Positions 27,395-36,744 are shown, numbered from the stretch's first letter. The stretch: 55,689 nt of DNA from Mangrovicoccus sp. (GCA_025800345.1 JAOXSB010000069.1:1-55689); one strand, 5' to 3'. Translations and numbers: made by a program. The notes: generated by a model from the letters alone, not told the origin.

Positions 27395-28183
27395 ATGACG
27401 GATACTGATCTCGTACTGCGCCAAGACGCTCAAGGCGTTGCGCATCTTACGCTCAACAACCCGGCAAAGTTAAACGCGCTTTCCACACCGCTTCTTAAGG
27501 CGCTGGATCAAAGCCTGAGTGAGATTTCACAAGACAGGGATGTCCATGCGGTCATTATTTCCGGTGCGGGCAAAGCCTTTTCTCCGGGCCATGATTTGGG
27601 CGAGACCACGGTGGCGCGCAAGGATTCTGACGGTGGCAAAGCAGCTTACGTGACGCTTTTCAACCATCTGACCGGTGTTTTGCGTCTGATCCGCACCATG
27701 CCTCAGCCGGTGATTGCCCAGGTCCATGGGATTGCCACCGCTGCAGGCTGTCAGCTTGTGGCAAGCTGCGATATGGCGCTGGCCGCTGAAGGCACCCGTT
27801 TTGGGGTCAATGGCGTGAATATCGGGTTGTTCTGTTCTACGCCCATGGTGGCGCTGACCCGTAATCTGCCGCGCAAACACGCGTTCGAGCTGCTGACCGC
27901 GGGCGGTTTTATTTCCGCGGACCGCGCCGCAGAGCTTGGGCTGATCAACCGGGTTGTGCCAGCGGCAGATTTAGAGGCCGAAACACGCGCCTTGGCGGAA
28001 ACTGTGGCCGCGAAATTGCCCGCTGCGATCCGCATTGGGAAATCCACATTCTACGATCAGTTGGAGCTGCCCGTGGACAAAGCCTATGAACTGACCGCCG
28101 CCGCCATGGTGGAAAACATGCTCGATCCCGACACGGCGGAAGGGATCGATGCGTTTTTGGAAAAACGCCCACCCAATTGGTGA
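27395..28183 (+). CDS. Enoyl-CoA hydratase/isomerase family protein (ECHDC3-like)
   Basis: The 262-residue crotonase-fold protein has the oxyanion-hole segments AFSPGHDLGE and HGIATAAGCQLVASCDMALA, and ends with the family tail GIDAFLEKRPPNW. At the positions of the two catalytic glutamates of true enoyl-CoA hydratases it has different residues (QLVAS and GLFCS regions). It resembles the ECHDC3 subgroup, whose substrate is unsettled. An acyl-CoA substrate is likely, but the reaction is not known. It converges with a second crotonase-family gene 12 bases away; the two are not close copies. Confidence 0.8.
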   Translation: MTDTDLVLRQDAQGVAHLTLNNPAKLNALSTPLLKALDQSLSEISQDRDVHAVIISGAGKAFSPGHDLGETTVARKDSDGGKAAYVTLFNHLTGVLRLIRTMPQPVIAQVHGIATAAGCQLVASCDMALAAEGTRFGVNGVNIGLFCSTPMVALTRNLPRKHAFELLTAGGFISADRAAELGLINRVVPAADLEAETRALAETVAAKLPAAIRIGKSTFYDQLELPVDKAYELTAAAMVENMLDPDTAEGIDAFLEKRPPNW

Positions 28184-28195
28184 GCGCCGGCCGGT

Positions 28196-28972
28196 TTACC
28201 GGCCCTCATAGACAGGCTTGCGTTTTTCGAGGAAGGCCATAACGCCTTCGTCGAAATCGCGGGTCTTGTTGCAGGTTGCTTGGCCAGTGGCTTCCAAGGC
28301 AAGCTGTTCTTCGATGGTGTTATCAAAGCAATCGCGCAGGGCCTTTTTGGTCAGCCCAAAGGCCACTGTGGGGCCTTTGGCCAATTGCATCATCCGCTTG
28401 CGCCAGGCCGCATCGAAATCCGCATCAGGCACTGCTTCCCAGATCATGCCCCAGGATTCCGCCTGACGGGCCGAGATCGGCTCGGCAAAGAGCATCGCGC
28501 CCATAGCCTTGGGAAAGCCAATTTGCCGGGGCAGCCAATAGGTGCCGCCCGCATCGGGGATCAGGCCAATGCGCGAGAAAGCTTGCAGGAAAATCGCGCT
28601 TTCCGTGGCGATCACCACATCTGCGGCCAAGGCCAGATTGGCCCCTGCCCCCGCGGCAGCACCATTCACCGCTGCAATCACCGGGATCGGCGCGTCATAG
28701 ATCGCGCGCAGCAGCGGCACATATTCTTCACGCAGCAAACGGCCCAGGTCAAAAGATCCGTCCTCTTCGCGATCGCTCAGATCTTGCCCGGCACAGAAAG
28801 AATCGCCCGAACCGGTCAGCACGATCACCCGCGCTTCAGACACCGCCACATCCATCGCATGGAGCAATTCCGCCCGTGTTTGCGAGTTCAGCGCGTTTTT
28901 CATCTCGGGGCGGTTCAATTGAAGGATGGCCGCGCCCTCGTCGATGGTCAGCGCGATGCTTTGATACTCCAC
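28196..28972 (-). CDS. Enoyl-CoA hydratase-related protein, PaaG-like isomerase
   Basis: The 258-residue crotonase-fold protein has FCAGQDLSDR, NGAAAGAGANLALAADVV and QAFSRIGLIPDAGGTYWLPR, a combination typical of PaaG (ring-opening isomerase of phenylacetate degradation) and close relatives. No other paa genes are in the window, so a general acyl-CoA hydratase/isomerase role is equally possible. The start is set at GTG 28972 because GGGAGG stands 6 bases before it; the ATG at 28990 would place this ribosome site inside the gene. It follows ccmH by 77 bases. Confidence 0.8.
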   Translation of the reverse strand: MEYQSIALTIDEGAAILQLNRPEMKNALNSQTRAELLHAMDVAVSEARVIVLTGSGDSFCAGQDLSDREEDGSFDLGRLLREEYVPLLRAIYDAPIPVIAAVNGAAAGAGANLALAADVVIATESAIFLQAFSRIGLIPDAGGTYWLPRQIGFPKAMGAMLFAEPISARQAESWGMIWEAVPDADFDAAWRKRMMQLAKGPTVAFGLTKKALRDCFDNTIEEQLALEATGQATCNKTRDFDEGVMAFLEKRKPVYEGR

Positions 28973-28990
28973 AGGTATCCTCCCTGTCAT

Positions 28991-29037
28991 GTCTGGTCGC
29001 TGGCAATAATAAACTGATCACAATGGGCCAGCCAGAC
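28991..29037 (-). other. Inverted repeat between ccmH and the PaaG-like gene
   Basis: GTCTGG (28991-28996) plus CTGGC (29000-29004) pair with GCCAG (29027-29031) plus CCAGAC (29032-29037), with a 3-base bulge and a 22-base AT-rich loop. There is no T-run, and it sits just before the PaaG-like ribosome site. It could be an mRNA processing or attenuation structure, or a weak terminator. Confidence 0.35.
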
Positions 29038-29049
29038 CGTTTGGTCAGA

Positions 29050-29511
29050 TCATTTCTGATCCAAGATTTCTTTCAAGCGCGCCTCTTCGCTTGCGTCCAA
29101 ACCATCCACCGGGGATTCGCGTTTGACATTCTGACGGCGCTGATAGGCTACACCCATGCCAATGGCCAAGATCAGCATCGCAGGGCCAGCCACCCAAAGC
29201 ATAAGTGAAGATCCCGTGGCTTGTGGTTTGAGCAGCACATATTCGCCATAGCGATCCACGACGAAATCGATCACCTCTTCGTCGCTATCGCCCTCGGTGA
29301 TGCGCTCGCGCACCAGCAGGCGTAGATCCTTGGCCAGATCCGCATTGCTTTCATCAATGCTCTCATTGCGGCACACCAGGCAGCGCAGCCCCTTAGACAG
29401 CTCCCGCGCGCGGGCCTCTTGGGCGGGATCACGGAGCACCTCATTGGGCTCCACCGCCAAAGCGGGGGGCGCTAGGAGAATGCCAAGACACAGAAGAAAA
29501 GCACGCATCAT
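29050..29511 (-). CDS. ccmH: Cytochrome c-type biogenesis protein CcmH
   Basis: CcmH is the thiol-disulfide component of the system I heme lyase and prepares apocytochrome CxxCH cysteines. The 153-residue protein has a signal peptide (cleavage near residue 19), the active-site motif LRCLVC (C44 and C47), the following NESIDESNADLAKDLR block, and a C-terminal membrane helix (about 105-125). It is the short form without the TPR domain, which is the separate CcmI/CycH protein in alphaproteobacteria; that gene is not here. It overlaps ccmF by 4 bases. Confidence 0.96.
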   Translation of the reverse strand: MMRAFLLCLGILLAPPALAVEPNEVLRDPAQEARARELSKGLRCLVCRNESIDESNADLAKDLRLLVRERITEGDSDEEVIDFVVDRYGEYVLLKPQATGSSLMLWVAGPAMLILAIGMGVAYQRRQNVKRESPVDGLDASEEARLKEILDQK

Positions 29512-31493
29512 TGGGCAGGCACCGCTGTTTCAGGCCCTTTGCGGGGCGATTTCTTGGCGCCCGCCGCCACGCGATAGCGCCGGTCGCTCAGGCTCAGGAA
29601 GCCTCCCAAAGACATGATAATGGCCCCGGTCCAAATCCAATTGGCGAAAGGTTTGATATAGGTGCGCACGGCCCAGCCGCCGCCTTGTTGCGGATCGCCA
29701 ATCACCACATAGAGATCGCGCAGAAAGCCGTTATCAATCGCCGCCTCAGTGGTGGGCATTTGCGCCACGGGATAGACCCGCTTTTCCGGCTGCAGCAACG
29801 CTATCTCCCGATCTCCGCGATAAAGCGCGATATCAGCGGTGGTGGACAGGTAGTTGGGCCCTTCTTCCCGGCGCACATCGCGCAGCTCGACCCAATATCC
29901 AGCCACCTCATACCGCTCGCCCAATTGGGCCACGCGGATATCTTCGGATTGCCAGGCGGTCAGAACCGCAACGCCCCAGATCGTAATGCCCAGCCCCGCA
30001 TGGGCCACCGCCTTGCCCCAATCGGCACGGGGCAGATTGCGCAAGCGCCGGAATTTAGAGCCCAGATCCCCGCGCCCGGCACGCACCCAAAGCTCGGCCA
30101 GCGCACCGCCTACCAGCCAAACCGCCAATGCGATACCCACCGGTGCCAGCATAGAGCGGCCAGTTTGCATCACCCAAGCCAGCGCGGCGCAGCAAATGGC
30201 CAGCACCAACCAAGGCCAAAGCGGCCCCATGGCTTTGCCGATCCGCGCCCGTTTCCAGGGCAGCAGCGCCCCAATGGGCAGAATTGCCGCCAATATCACC
30301 ATAAAGGGCGTGAAAGCCGCATCAAAAAACGGCGGACCAACGCTGAGCTTGCGATCAAAGAACATCTCGGCCACCAGCGGCCAAACCGTACCTACGAAGA
30401 CCACAAAGCAAGACACGGCGAGCAAGATATTATTGGCCACCAGCGCTGATTCCCGGCTGACCAAGCCAAACACGCCTTTGGCCTCCATCGAGCCGGCACG
30501 CAGAGCGTAAAGCATCAAGGCCCCACCCATGAACACCGCCAGGATCATCAGGATAAACACCCCGCGTTCAGGATCATTGGCGAATGCATGCACCGAGGTC
30601 AGCACCCCAGAGCGCACGATAAATGTGCCGATCAGGGAAAAGCCAAAGGCCATAATCGCCAGCAAGATGGTCCAGTTTTTCAAGCTTTCGCGCTTTTCCA
30701 CCACAATGGCCGAATGCAACAGCGCTGCGGCCAGAAGCCAAGGCATGAAACTGGCATTTTCCACTGGATCCCAGAACCAGAACCCGCCCCAGCCAAGCTC
30801 GTAATAGGCCCACCAAGAGCCCAAAGCGATGCCGATGGTCAGGAACACCCAAGCGGCCAGGGTCCAAGGGCGCACCCAACGCCCCCATGCGGCATCCACC
30901 CGCCCTTCGAGCAAAGCAGCGATGGCAAAGCTAAACGTCAGCGATAGCCCCACATAGCCCAGATAGAGAAATGGCGGATGAAAGGCCAAACCAGGGTCTT
31001 GCAACAAAGGATTGAGATCCTGGCCATTCATGGGCGGCACTGCCAGGCGCAAAAACGGGTTCGAAGTCAGCAAGATAAAGGCAAAGAAAGCCACCGCCAC
31101 CGCCGCTTGCACCGACAGCACCCGCGCTTTCAGCGTGGGGGGCAGATTGCCCCCGAACCAGGCTGCCATGGCCCCGAACAAGGTCAGGATCAGCACCCAA
31201 AGCAACAGTGATCCTTCATGGTTCCCCCACACGCCCGAGATTTTATAGAGCATGGGTTTGTCAGAATGGCTGTTTAGCACCACCAATTGAAGGGAAAAAT
31301 CCGACACAACAAAGGCATAGGTCAGCGCAGCAAAGCTGAACGCGGTCAGCAAAAACTGGGCGGTAGCGGCGGGGCTGGCAAGCTCCATCCAGCCGGGCCA
31401 ACCACGGGCGGCACCGATAAAGGGAACCACCATCTGCACAACGGCAATGGCGGCGGCGAGGATAAGGGCGAAATGGCCAAGCTCTGCGATCAT
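29508..31493 (-). CDS. ccmF: Cytochrome c heme lyase subunit CcmF
   Basis: CcmF takes heme from holo-CcmE and ligates it to apocytochrome c in the periplasm. The 661-residue protein has about 14 membrane segments and the tryptophan-rich WWD heme-handling motif GWGGFWFWDPVENASFMPW near residue 235. It also has the conserved region SVGPPFFDAAFTPFMV. Length and motifs are normal. It is followed by ccmH with a 4-base overlap and preceded by a Gre-like gene 88 bases upstream. Confidence 0.97.
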   Translation of the reverse strand: MIAELGHFALILAAAIAVVQMVVPFIGAARGWPGWMELASPAATAQFLLTAFSFAALTYAFVVSDFSLQLVVLNSHSDKPMLYKISGVWGNHEGSLLLWVLILTLFGAMAAWFGGNLPPTLKARVLSVQAAVAVAFFAFILLTSNPFLRLAVPPMNGQDLNPLLQDPGLAFHPPFLYLGYVGLSLTFSFAIAALLEGRVDAAWGRWVRPWTLAAWVFLTIGIALGSWWAYYELGWGGFWFWDPVENASFMPWLLAAALLHSAIVVEKRESLKNWTILLAIMAFGFSLIGTFIVRSGVLTSVHAFANDPERGVFILMILAVFMGGALMLYALRAGSMEAKGVFGLVSRESALVANNILLAVSCFVVFVGTVWPLVAEMFFDRKLSVGPPFFDAAFTPFMVILAAILPIGALLPWKRARIGKAMGPLWPWLVLAICCAALAWVMQTGRSMLAPVGIALAVWLVGGALAELWVRAGRGDLGSKFRRLRNLPRADWGKAVAHAGLGITIWGVAVLTAWQSEDIRVAQLGERYEVAGYWVELRDVRREEGPNYLSTTADIALYRGDREIALLQPEKRVYPVAQMPTTEAAIDNGFLRDLYVVIGDPQQGGGWAVRTYIKPFANWIWTGAIIMSLGGFLSLSDRRYRVAAGAKKSPRKGPETAVPAQ

Positions 31494-31581
31494 GGGGCGG
31501 AGAATAGGTCAGCGCAGCAGGCGCGCCAAGCCCGTTGCGCGCGCATGTCGCGCCGCCCGGGCCTGGCGCTGAATGCTCCGG

Positions 31582-32028
31582 TTACGCCACCGCGGCAACG
31601 GTGACTTGGCGCCCATTGACGCTGGCGCTTTCCCCGGCGCTGAGCCCTTCAAGAGCCTTATAAAGCGGGGCTTGAGGCGAGATCCCCATGACTTGCGCCC
31701 CATCGCAGGTGAATTTCGAGGTCGACACCGCGATCACGAATAGCTTGCCGCCAATATCAATGGCAGCACCCTCGCCCACGGTGGTTTTCGGGCCGAAATC
31801 GATCTCGCGCAGCCGGGCTAGTTTTTCCGCATGATCATGCACCGGCTGATCCAGCGCCGCAGCCAATTCGCCCGCGGCCTCTGCCTGCACTTGCTCGCCG
31901 CGGCCAATGGGTTCGCTGTGATCGATTTTCGCCTCGGAAAGATATTCCTCGTAAGCTTCGCGGGCATGGGCCAGTTCGGCTTCTTCCAAAGCAAGCATTG
32001 CGTCGCGCAAACGGAGTTTGTCGATCAT
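31582..32028 (-). CDS. Gre-like transcription factor domain protein within the ccm cluster
   Basis: The 148-residue protein has a helical N-terminal half (about residues 1-72) ending near DHSEPIGRGEQ, which loosely recalls the acidic coiled-coil tip of GreA. Its C-terminal half (about 73-148) carries the pattern MGISPQAPLYKALEGLSAGE, close to the GreA/GreB C-terminal domain. It may bind RNA polymerase near the secondary channel, but its activity is unknown. The ATG at 32028 follows GAGGAGG. It sits between ccmE and ccmF on the same strand and is probably co-transcribed with them, although its role is not evidently in cytochrome assembly. Confidence 0.6.
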   Translation of the reverse strand: MIDKLRLRDAMLALEEAELAHAREAYEEYLSEAKIDHSEPIGRGEQVQAEAAGELAAALDQPVHDHAEKLARLREIDFGPKTTVGEGAAIDIGGKLFVIAVSTSKFTCDGAQVMGISPQAPLYKALEGLSAGESASVNGRQVTVAAVA

Positions 32029-32058
32029 CACGGGGCCTCCTCTTGGCAATTGGCGGGG

Positions 32059-32523
32059 TTAGCTGCCCCCGCTGGCAGTGGGATCTTGATAGACCCCTTG
32101 TTCTTTCAATGCGTCCACGACCTCTTTGGGCATATAGGTCTCGTCATGTTTGGCCAGGATCTCGCTGGCCACAAAAACGCCTTCGACCATGCGCCCGGTG
32201 GCGACCGTGCCTTGGCCTTCTTCAAACAGATCCGGCACAATGCCCGTAAAGCTCACGGGGATTGTGGCCCCGCCATCGGTGACATTGAAGGTGATCGCTT
32301 CGCCCGCCCCGCGGATCAGCGAGCCTTCTTCCACCAGACCGCCCACACGGAACACCTCGTTGGGTTTTGGCGGCTCTTCCAATACCTGGCTGGGCGAGCG
32401 GAACAGGTTGATCCCATCGCGCATCCCATAGCCGATGATGCCGGTCGCTAGGACCAGTGCCACCGCCGTGACCAAAATCACCTGAATGCGGCGCTGTTTT
32501 TTGAGACCTTTCATACCTGCCAT
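32059..32523 (-). CDS. ccmE: Heme chaperone CcmE
   Basis: CcmE carries heme covalently to CcmF in the periplasm. The 154-residue protein has one N-terminal membrane anchor (about residues 13-33), a beta-barrel OB-fold with VRVGGLVEEGS-type strands, and the heme-binding histidine H126 in AKHDETYMP. The ATG at 32523 has AGGAG upstream; a second ATG three codons on (32514) is possible. It lies 27 bases after argC and 30 bases before the Gre-like gene. Confidence 0.97.
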   Translation of the reverse strand: MAGMKGLKKQRRIQVILVTAVALVLATGIIGYGMRDGINLFRSPSQVLEEPPKPNEVFRVGGLVEEGSLIRGAGEAITFNVTDGGATIPVSFTGIVPDLFEEGQGTVATGRMVEGVFVASEILAKHDETYMPKEVVDALKEQGVYQDPTASGGS

Positions 32524-32550
32524 AGCGTGCTCCTAAGCTTGCGGCGGCGA

Positions 32551-33579
32551 TTAGGGGAAAACCGGGGCCAGCATGAGCCCAGCGGTCTCTTCTATACCAA
32601 GCATCAAATTCGCGTTCTGCAAGGCCTGTCCAGAAGATCCCTTCGTCAGATTGTCCAATGCGGCAATAACAACCGCTCGGCCCGGCAGCCGATCGGCCAC
32701 CACGCCCAGATGACAGAAATTCGACCCACGGATATGGCGGGTCGAAGGCAACTCGCCCATGGGCAGCACTTGCAAGAAAGGCTCGGCCTCATAAGCGCTG
32801 GCCAGCGCCGCATGGATTTGATCCGCCGCGCCTTTCACATAAACCGTGGCCAAGATGCCGCGATTGGCCGGGATCAAATGCGGGGTGAACTGCACTTTGA
32901 CCTCGCGCCCAGCGATCAGGGAAAATTCCTGGTCAAACTCGCCCAAATGGCGATGGGTGCCGCCTGCGGCATAGGCGTGATAGCCTTCGGACAGCTCCGC
33001 ATGAAGCAGATTTTCCTTCAAGCTGCGCCCGGCGCCAGACACGGCGGCTTTGAGATCGATAATGATCTCATCAAGATCGATCACTCCGGCCTGGATCAAT
33101 GGGCGCAACGCATATTGCCCGGTGGCCGCATTGCAGCCAGTGCCCGCCACCAGCCGCGCCTGGGCGATCTGCTCGCGATAGAATTCGGTGAGCCCGTAGA
33201 TGGCGGTTTGTTGCAGATCCGGGGCGCTATGAGGCTTGCCATACCAGGTCTCATACGCAGCCAGATCCCGCAGACGGAAATCTGCTGACAGATCCACAAC
33301 TTTAACATGGCTGGGCAAGTTTTTGATAACGCTTTGCGATGTCGCATGCGGCAAGGCGCAGAATACAAGATCCACAGAGGCCAAATCCAGATCTTCGATC
33401 TTTTGCAAATCCGGCAGATCCAAATGGCGCAAATGCGGAAAGACCGCGCCCATGGGCTGGCCTGCTTTACGATCTGCGGACAGCCCCTTGATCGTCAGTT
33501 CAGGATGGGTCGCGATCAATCGCACCAGTTCCGCTCCGGTATAGCCCGATGCGCCAAGAATGCTTACTGAATACCCCAT
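32551..33579 (-). CDS. argC: N-acetyl-gamma-glutamyl-phosphate reductase
   Basis: ArgC catalyses the NADPH-dependent third step of arginine synthesis. The 342-residue protein has the Rossmann motif [14 protein letters not shown] at the N-terminus and the catalytic cysteine in [13 protein letters not shown]. The histidine block [13 protein letters not shown] and the C-terminal [17 protein letters not shown] complete the family pattern. It is the first gene of the argC-ccmE-Gre-like-ccmF-ccmH run. This neighbourhood is common in Rhodobacterales, though the genes do not share a pathway. Confidence 0.96.
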   Translation of the reverse strand: MGYSVSILGASGYTGAELVRLIATHPELTIKGLSADRKAGQPMGAVFPHLRHLDLPDLQKIEDLDLASVDLVFCALPHATSQSVIKNLPSHVKVVDLSADFRLRDLAAYETWYGKPHSAPDLQQTAIYGLTEFYREQIAQARLVAGTGCNAATGQYALRPLIQAGVIDLDEIIIDLKAAVSGAGRSLKENLLHAELSEGYHAYAAGGTHRHLGEFDQEFSLIAGREVKVQFTPHLIPANRGILATVYVKGAADQIHAALASAYEAEPFLQVLPMGELPSTRHIRGSNFCHLGVVADRLPGRAVVIAALDNLTKGSSGQALQNANLMLGIEETAGLMLAPVFP

Positions 33580-33656
33580 GATCCCGCCCTTCTATCTTCG
33601 AGATGCGGGGGTATGCCCATTGGCCAGAAGGGTCAACGGGGCGAAATCGCCCGCAC

Positions 33657-34469
33657 TTAAGCCGCTTGAAAAGTGATCTTGCGACGCAGGAATTGCGTGG
33701 CTTTGTTAGACACCGCTTGCGGATCGCCTGTGGTCAAAAACATGCTTTGGGTGCCCGCCCCGCGCATTTCGGGGTGACGCTTAAGGTAATCATCCAGGCT
33801 GGATGCCACCAATTTGGCCTGAGAGAACACCCGCACATCAGCGCCAAGCGCGGCCTGAAATGTTTCTTCCATCAGCGGATAATGGGTGCAGCCCAAAATC
33901 GCGGCCTCTGGATCGGGCATGCGCCGCTGCAAAGCTTCTACATGAGAACGCACCAATGCTTCGGCCAGGATCTCGTCCCCATCCTCGATCGCATCGACCA
34001 CGCCGCCGCAAGGCTGGGCCTCTACATCTACACCGATGGCGCGAAAGGCCAATTCCCGCTGAAACGCGCGGCTCGAGACCGTGGCGGGCGTGGCAAACAG
34101 TGCCACATGCTTTACCTCTACCTCGCGCGGCGGAGAATTATCGCCCCATTTGCGTTCGGTCAGCGCCTCAATCAGCGGCACGAACACGCCCAGCACCCGC
34201 TTTTCCGGAGGCAGCCAGCTTTCTTGCATCCGCCGCAGGGCTGCGGCCGAGGCGGTGTTGCAGGCCAGGATCACCAGATCGCAGCCCGCATCCCACAGCC
34301 GTTCCACCGAAGCGGTGGTGAGGTTGAAAATATCCTCTGCATCACGCACCCCGTAAGGCGTGTGGGCATTATCCCCAAAATAGACAAAGGGCACATCGGG
34401 CAGGCGTTTGCTGACAGCGTCCAGCACCGTCAAACCACCCAAACCACTATCGAAGATACCTACAGCCAT
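33657..34469 (-). CDS. murI: Glutamate racemase
   Basis: MurI makes D-glutamate for peptidoglycan. The 270-residue protein starts with the family signature [14 protein letters not shown] and continues with [11 protein letters not shown]. It has both catalytic cysteines, in ILACNTASA and LGCTHYPL. Its start codon shares a base with the stop of the upstream acyltransferase gene, so the two are translated in tandem. argC lies 77 bases downstream on the same strand. Confidence 0.96.
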   Translation of the reverse strand: MAVGIFDSGLGGLTVLDAVSKRLPDVPFVYFGDNAHTPYGVRDAEDIFNLTTASVERLWDAGCDLVILACNTASAAALRRMQESWLPPEKRVLGVFVPLIEALTERKWGDNSPPREVEVKHVALFATPATVSSRAFQRELAFRAIGVDVEAQPCGGVVDAIEDGDEILAEALVRSHVEALQRRMPDPEAAILGCTHYPLMEETFQAALGADVRVFSQAKLVASSLDDYLKRHPEMRGAGTQSMFLTTGDPQAVSNKATQFLRRKITFQAA

Positions 34470-35359
34470 CAGTTGCGATACTTTTCTTCTAGCTCCGCCC
34501 CATGGGCGAAGGATTTCAAAGGAATTGGCGATAGCTCATAGGTGCGCTGGCGCAAAAATGCCATCATCCTTTTGGGATCTTTCCGCAAGGGCGCAAGCTC
34601 TGCTTCGGGAATTGGGCTGCCAATCACCACATCCACGGGTTTATTCACGCGTTTTTTGAATTCCTTAATCAACAGCCCCATGCGCAAGGTGCTGTGAATA
34701 TGGCTGGCCAATTGGAAGAGGCGCGAATTATGCCCGGTGAAATAGACCGGCACCACAACCGCATCGCTGCGCGCGATCATTTTCGCCGTGAAAGCTCGCC
34801 AGCCAGGATCCATAGGTTGAGAAAACGGCCGGGCCGAGGTCGAGACCGTGCCGCCGGGAAACACCCCGATAGCCCCACCTTGGCCCAGATAGGCCAGCGC
34901 CTCTTTGCGGGTTTGCAGATTCAGTCGCGTGGCGGCTTTGCTTTCCTCAAAAGAGACCGGCAAGACCACCCGATCCAAATCAGCGGCTTTGCGAAACACT
35001 TGATGGGCGAGAATGCGGAAATCATCGCGCCTGCGGCGCAAAATAAGCCCCATCATCAGCCCATCTAAGATCCCATAAGGATGATTGGCGATCAGAACCA
35101 AGGGCCCTTGGCGGGGGATATTGTCCAGACTGCCCCCAACCAGATTGAGCGACAGCCCATAGCGCGCGGCCATAACTTCCCAAAAATCCTGACCTTGCGC
35201 GATTTCAAGCTCATAGCCCTGGGCACGTTTGATCAAACGCAAACGTCCGCTGGCATTTTCCATCATCCGGATCATCGCACGCCCAGCACGGGTTTGCGCC
35301 GAACTGGCATAAGTAATGTCGCGCGCAATCTGGCGCTGCGCTTTGCTGGGGCTTTTCAT
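34469..35359 (-). CDS. Lysophospholipid acyltransferase (LPLAT) family protein
   Basis: The 296-residue protein has the acyltransferase motif I as NHPYGILDG, with His and Asp five residues apart. This spacing is typical of the hemolysin-like/LPLAT subgroup rather than classical PlsC. It also has motif III as VFPGGT, plus [10 protein letters not shown]. It probably acylates a lysophospholipid or lyso-ornithine-lipid type acceptor at the inner membrane. It overlaps murI at its 3' end. The promoter should lie in the 165-base divergent spacer before the LysR gene. Confidence 0.85.
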   Translation of the reverse strand: MKSPSKAQRQIARDITYASSAQTRAGRAMIRMMENASGRLRLIKRAQGYELEIAQGQDFWEVMAARYGLSLNLVGGSLDNIPRQGPLVLIANHPYGILDGLMMGLILRRRRDDFRILAHQVFRKAADLDRVVLPVSFEESKAATRLNLQTRKEALAYLGQGGAIGVFPGGTVSTSARPFSQPMDPGWRAFTAKMIARSDAVVVPVYFTGHNSRLFQLASHIHSTLRMGLLIKEFKKRVNKPVDVVIGSPIPEAELAPLRKDPKRMMAFLRQRTYELSPIPLKSFAHGAELEEKYRN

Positions 35360-35524
35360 AAAGCCTCCCCCCGGAACTCAGGTTGCGGTACATAGCACCC
35401 CTGCCCCTGTCGCAGCAAGCCCGCCACACCCTTGAAAACCTTATGTGTTATGGGCGATGCTGGTTTGCAATCCGGGCATAGATATGTCAGCGATAAATGA
35501 AAAAAATCAGCAGGTGGTTCAGAC

Positions 35525-36430
35525 ATGGATTGGGATAAGCTACGGATTTTTCACGCCGTTGCCGATGCGGGCAGCTTGACCCATGCGGGGGATACGCTGA
35601 ATTTGTCCCAATCTGCGGTGAGCCGTCAGATCCGAGGTTTGGAAACATCGCTGGGGGCAACATTGTTCCACCGTCACGCGCGCGGGCTGATCCTAACCGA
35701 GCAAGGCGAGCTGCTATTTGACGCCACTTCGGCCATGATCAAACGCCTAGACGCCGCCGCCGCCCGTATCCGCGACAGCGAAGAAGAGGTGTTTGGCGAG
35801 CTGCGGGTGACCACCACCACAGGGTTTGGCTCGCTCTGGCTCGCGCCCCGATTGCCCAAGCTTTACGAGAAATATCCCGAGCTCAAAATCGACCTTATGC
35901 TCGAAGAACGGGTGCTTGATCTGCCCATGCGCGAGGCCGATGTGGCGATCCGTATGAAAGAGCCAAGCCAAGCGGATTTGATCCGCAAACGGCTCATGAG
36001 CGTGAAGATGCGGCTTTACGCCACTCCGGAATATCTCGCAGAGCACGGCACCCCTGAGCGGCTCGAAGATATGGGCGCCCATCGCCTGATCTGCCAAAAG
36101 ATCGCCTCCACCCAGGTAAGCGCGGCAGCCATATTGGTGCGCCATTTGATGACCACCGATATCCGATCGCTTCTGACCGTGAATAACTATTTCGGTGTGC
36201 TCCAAGGGGTGATCAACCATTTGGGAATTGGTGTGCTGCCCGATTACGTGGTGCAGGATTTCCCAAAGCTTGTGGCGGTCCTGCCCGAGATCGACAGCTC
36301 TGACGTGCCCGTCTTCCTGGCCTATCCCGAAGAATTGCGCCATTCCAAGCGGATCGAAGTGTTCCGGAACTTTGTTCTGGAAGAGATTTTCGAGCATCGC
36401 CGCCGCATGCAGACTGTACAAAAGTCCTGA
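35525..36430 (+). CDS. LysR-family transcriptional regulator
   Basis: The 301-residue protein has an N-terminal winged helix-turn-helix (residues 2-62; THAGDTLNLSQSAVSRQIRGLE) and a C-terminal periplasmic-binding-like effector domain (about 90-290). The N-terminus MDWDKLRIFHAVADAGSLT is a widespread Rhodobacterales type. Its target is not evident: the divergent neighbour is the acyltransferase-murI unit, and LysR proteins often regulate a divergent gene. A structured RNA candidate and a strong terminator follow the gene. Confidence 0.93.
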   Translation: MDWDKLRIFHAVADAGSLTHAGDTLNLSQSAVSRQIRGLETSLGATLFHRHARGLILTEQGELLFDATSAMIKRLDAAAARIRDSEEEVFGELRVTTTTGFGSLWLAPRLPKLYEKYPELKIDLMLEERVLDLPMREADVAIRMKEPSQADLIRKRLMSVKMRLYATPEYLAEHGTPERLEDMGAHRLICQKIASTQVSAAAILVRHLMTTDIRSLLTVNNYFGVLQGVINHLGIGVLPDYVVQDFPKLVAVLPEIDSSDVPVFLAYPEELRHSKRIEVFRNFVLEEIFEHRRRMQTVQKS

Positions 36431-36473
36431 GGCATGCTCGCAACGCAAGGAGGCTATGTTGCAGATGCGGCAT

Positions 36474-36590
36474 TAAACGCCTTGATTGGACTGCCCCCCC
36501 GCCTTACCTGAGCGTTTAGAGGCATACGCCGTTGGCGCGCCTCTAACCTCCCTGTTGGACTTGGCCGAGCTTTTGCTCGGCCCTTTTTTT
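36474..36590 (+). ncRNA. Candidate three-stem small RNA (or structured 3' UTR of the LysR mRNA)
   Basis: Stem 1 pairs TAAACGC (36474-36480) with GCGTTTA (36512-36518) and presents a large C-rich loop with eight successive C-rich bases around 36494-36500. Stem 2 pairs AGAGGC (36518-36523) with GCCTCT (36539-36544), with an inner CGCC-GTT-GGCG hairpin. A single-stranded linker with CCTCCC (36547-36552) follows, then the terminator. Exposed CCUCC-like stretches next to an intrinsic terminator resemble anti-Shine-Dalgarno small RNAs of alphaproteobacteria. No clear promoter is visible, so release from the LysR mRNA is as likely as independent transcription. Confidence 0.45.
36563..36590 (+). terminator. 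Strong intrinsic terminator after the LysR gene / RNA candidate
   Basis: The perfect 8-base stem GGCCGAGC/GCTCGGCC (36563-36570 and 36575-36582) has a TTTT loop and is followed by C and seven T. It is the clearest intrinsic terminator in the window. Confidence 0.93.
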
Positions 36591-36744
36591 GTCCAAATCT
36601 AAGCTTTCCCCCAGCCCAAACCCAATCTTTGTCCTATGACGCAACGCCTTTGGGCGCTTCTTATTGGCCTTGGTGGCAGCTGCCTCTTCCGCATTGGCGC
36701 GCGCTTCTCTAAGAGAGCCCCCAAGTAATCGCAGGACGCCGCCC

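Larger units (their letters stand above)
36431..36744. other. Non-coding interval between the LysR gene and purL
   Basis: This 314-base stretch is the longest without a supported gene. Its first half holds the three-stem RNA candidate and the terminator listed separately. Its second half (36591-36744) must carry the purL promoter and ribosome site. A basic 67-codon frame on the minus strand (36543-36746) runs through it, but I do not accept it as a gene. Confidence 0.6.

Noticed and set aside
27395..28972. Gene duplication of the two crotonase-family genes
   Set aside because: They converge and belong to different subgroups (ECHDC3-like and PaaG-like), with different oxyanion-hole and active-site segments, so they are not recent copies.
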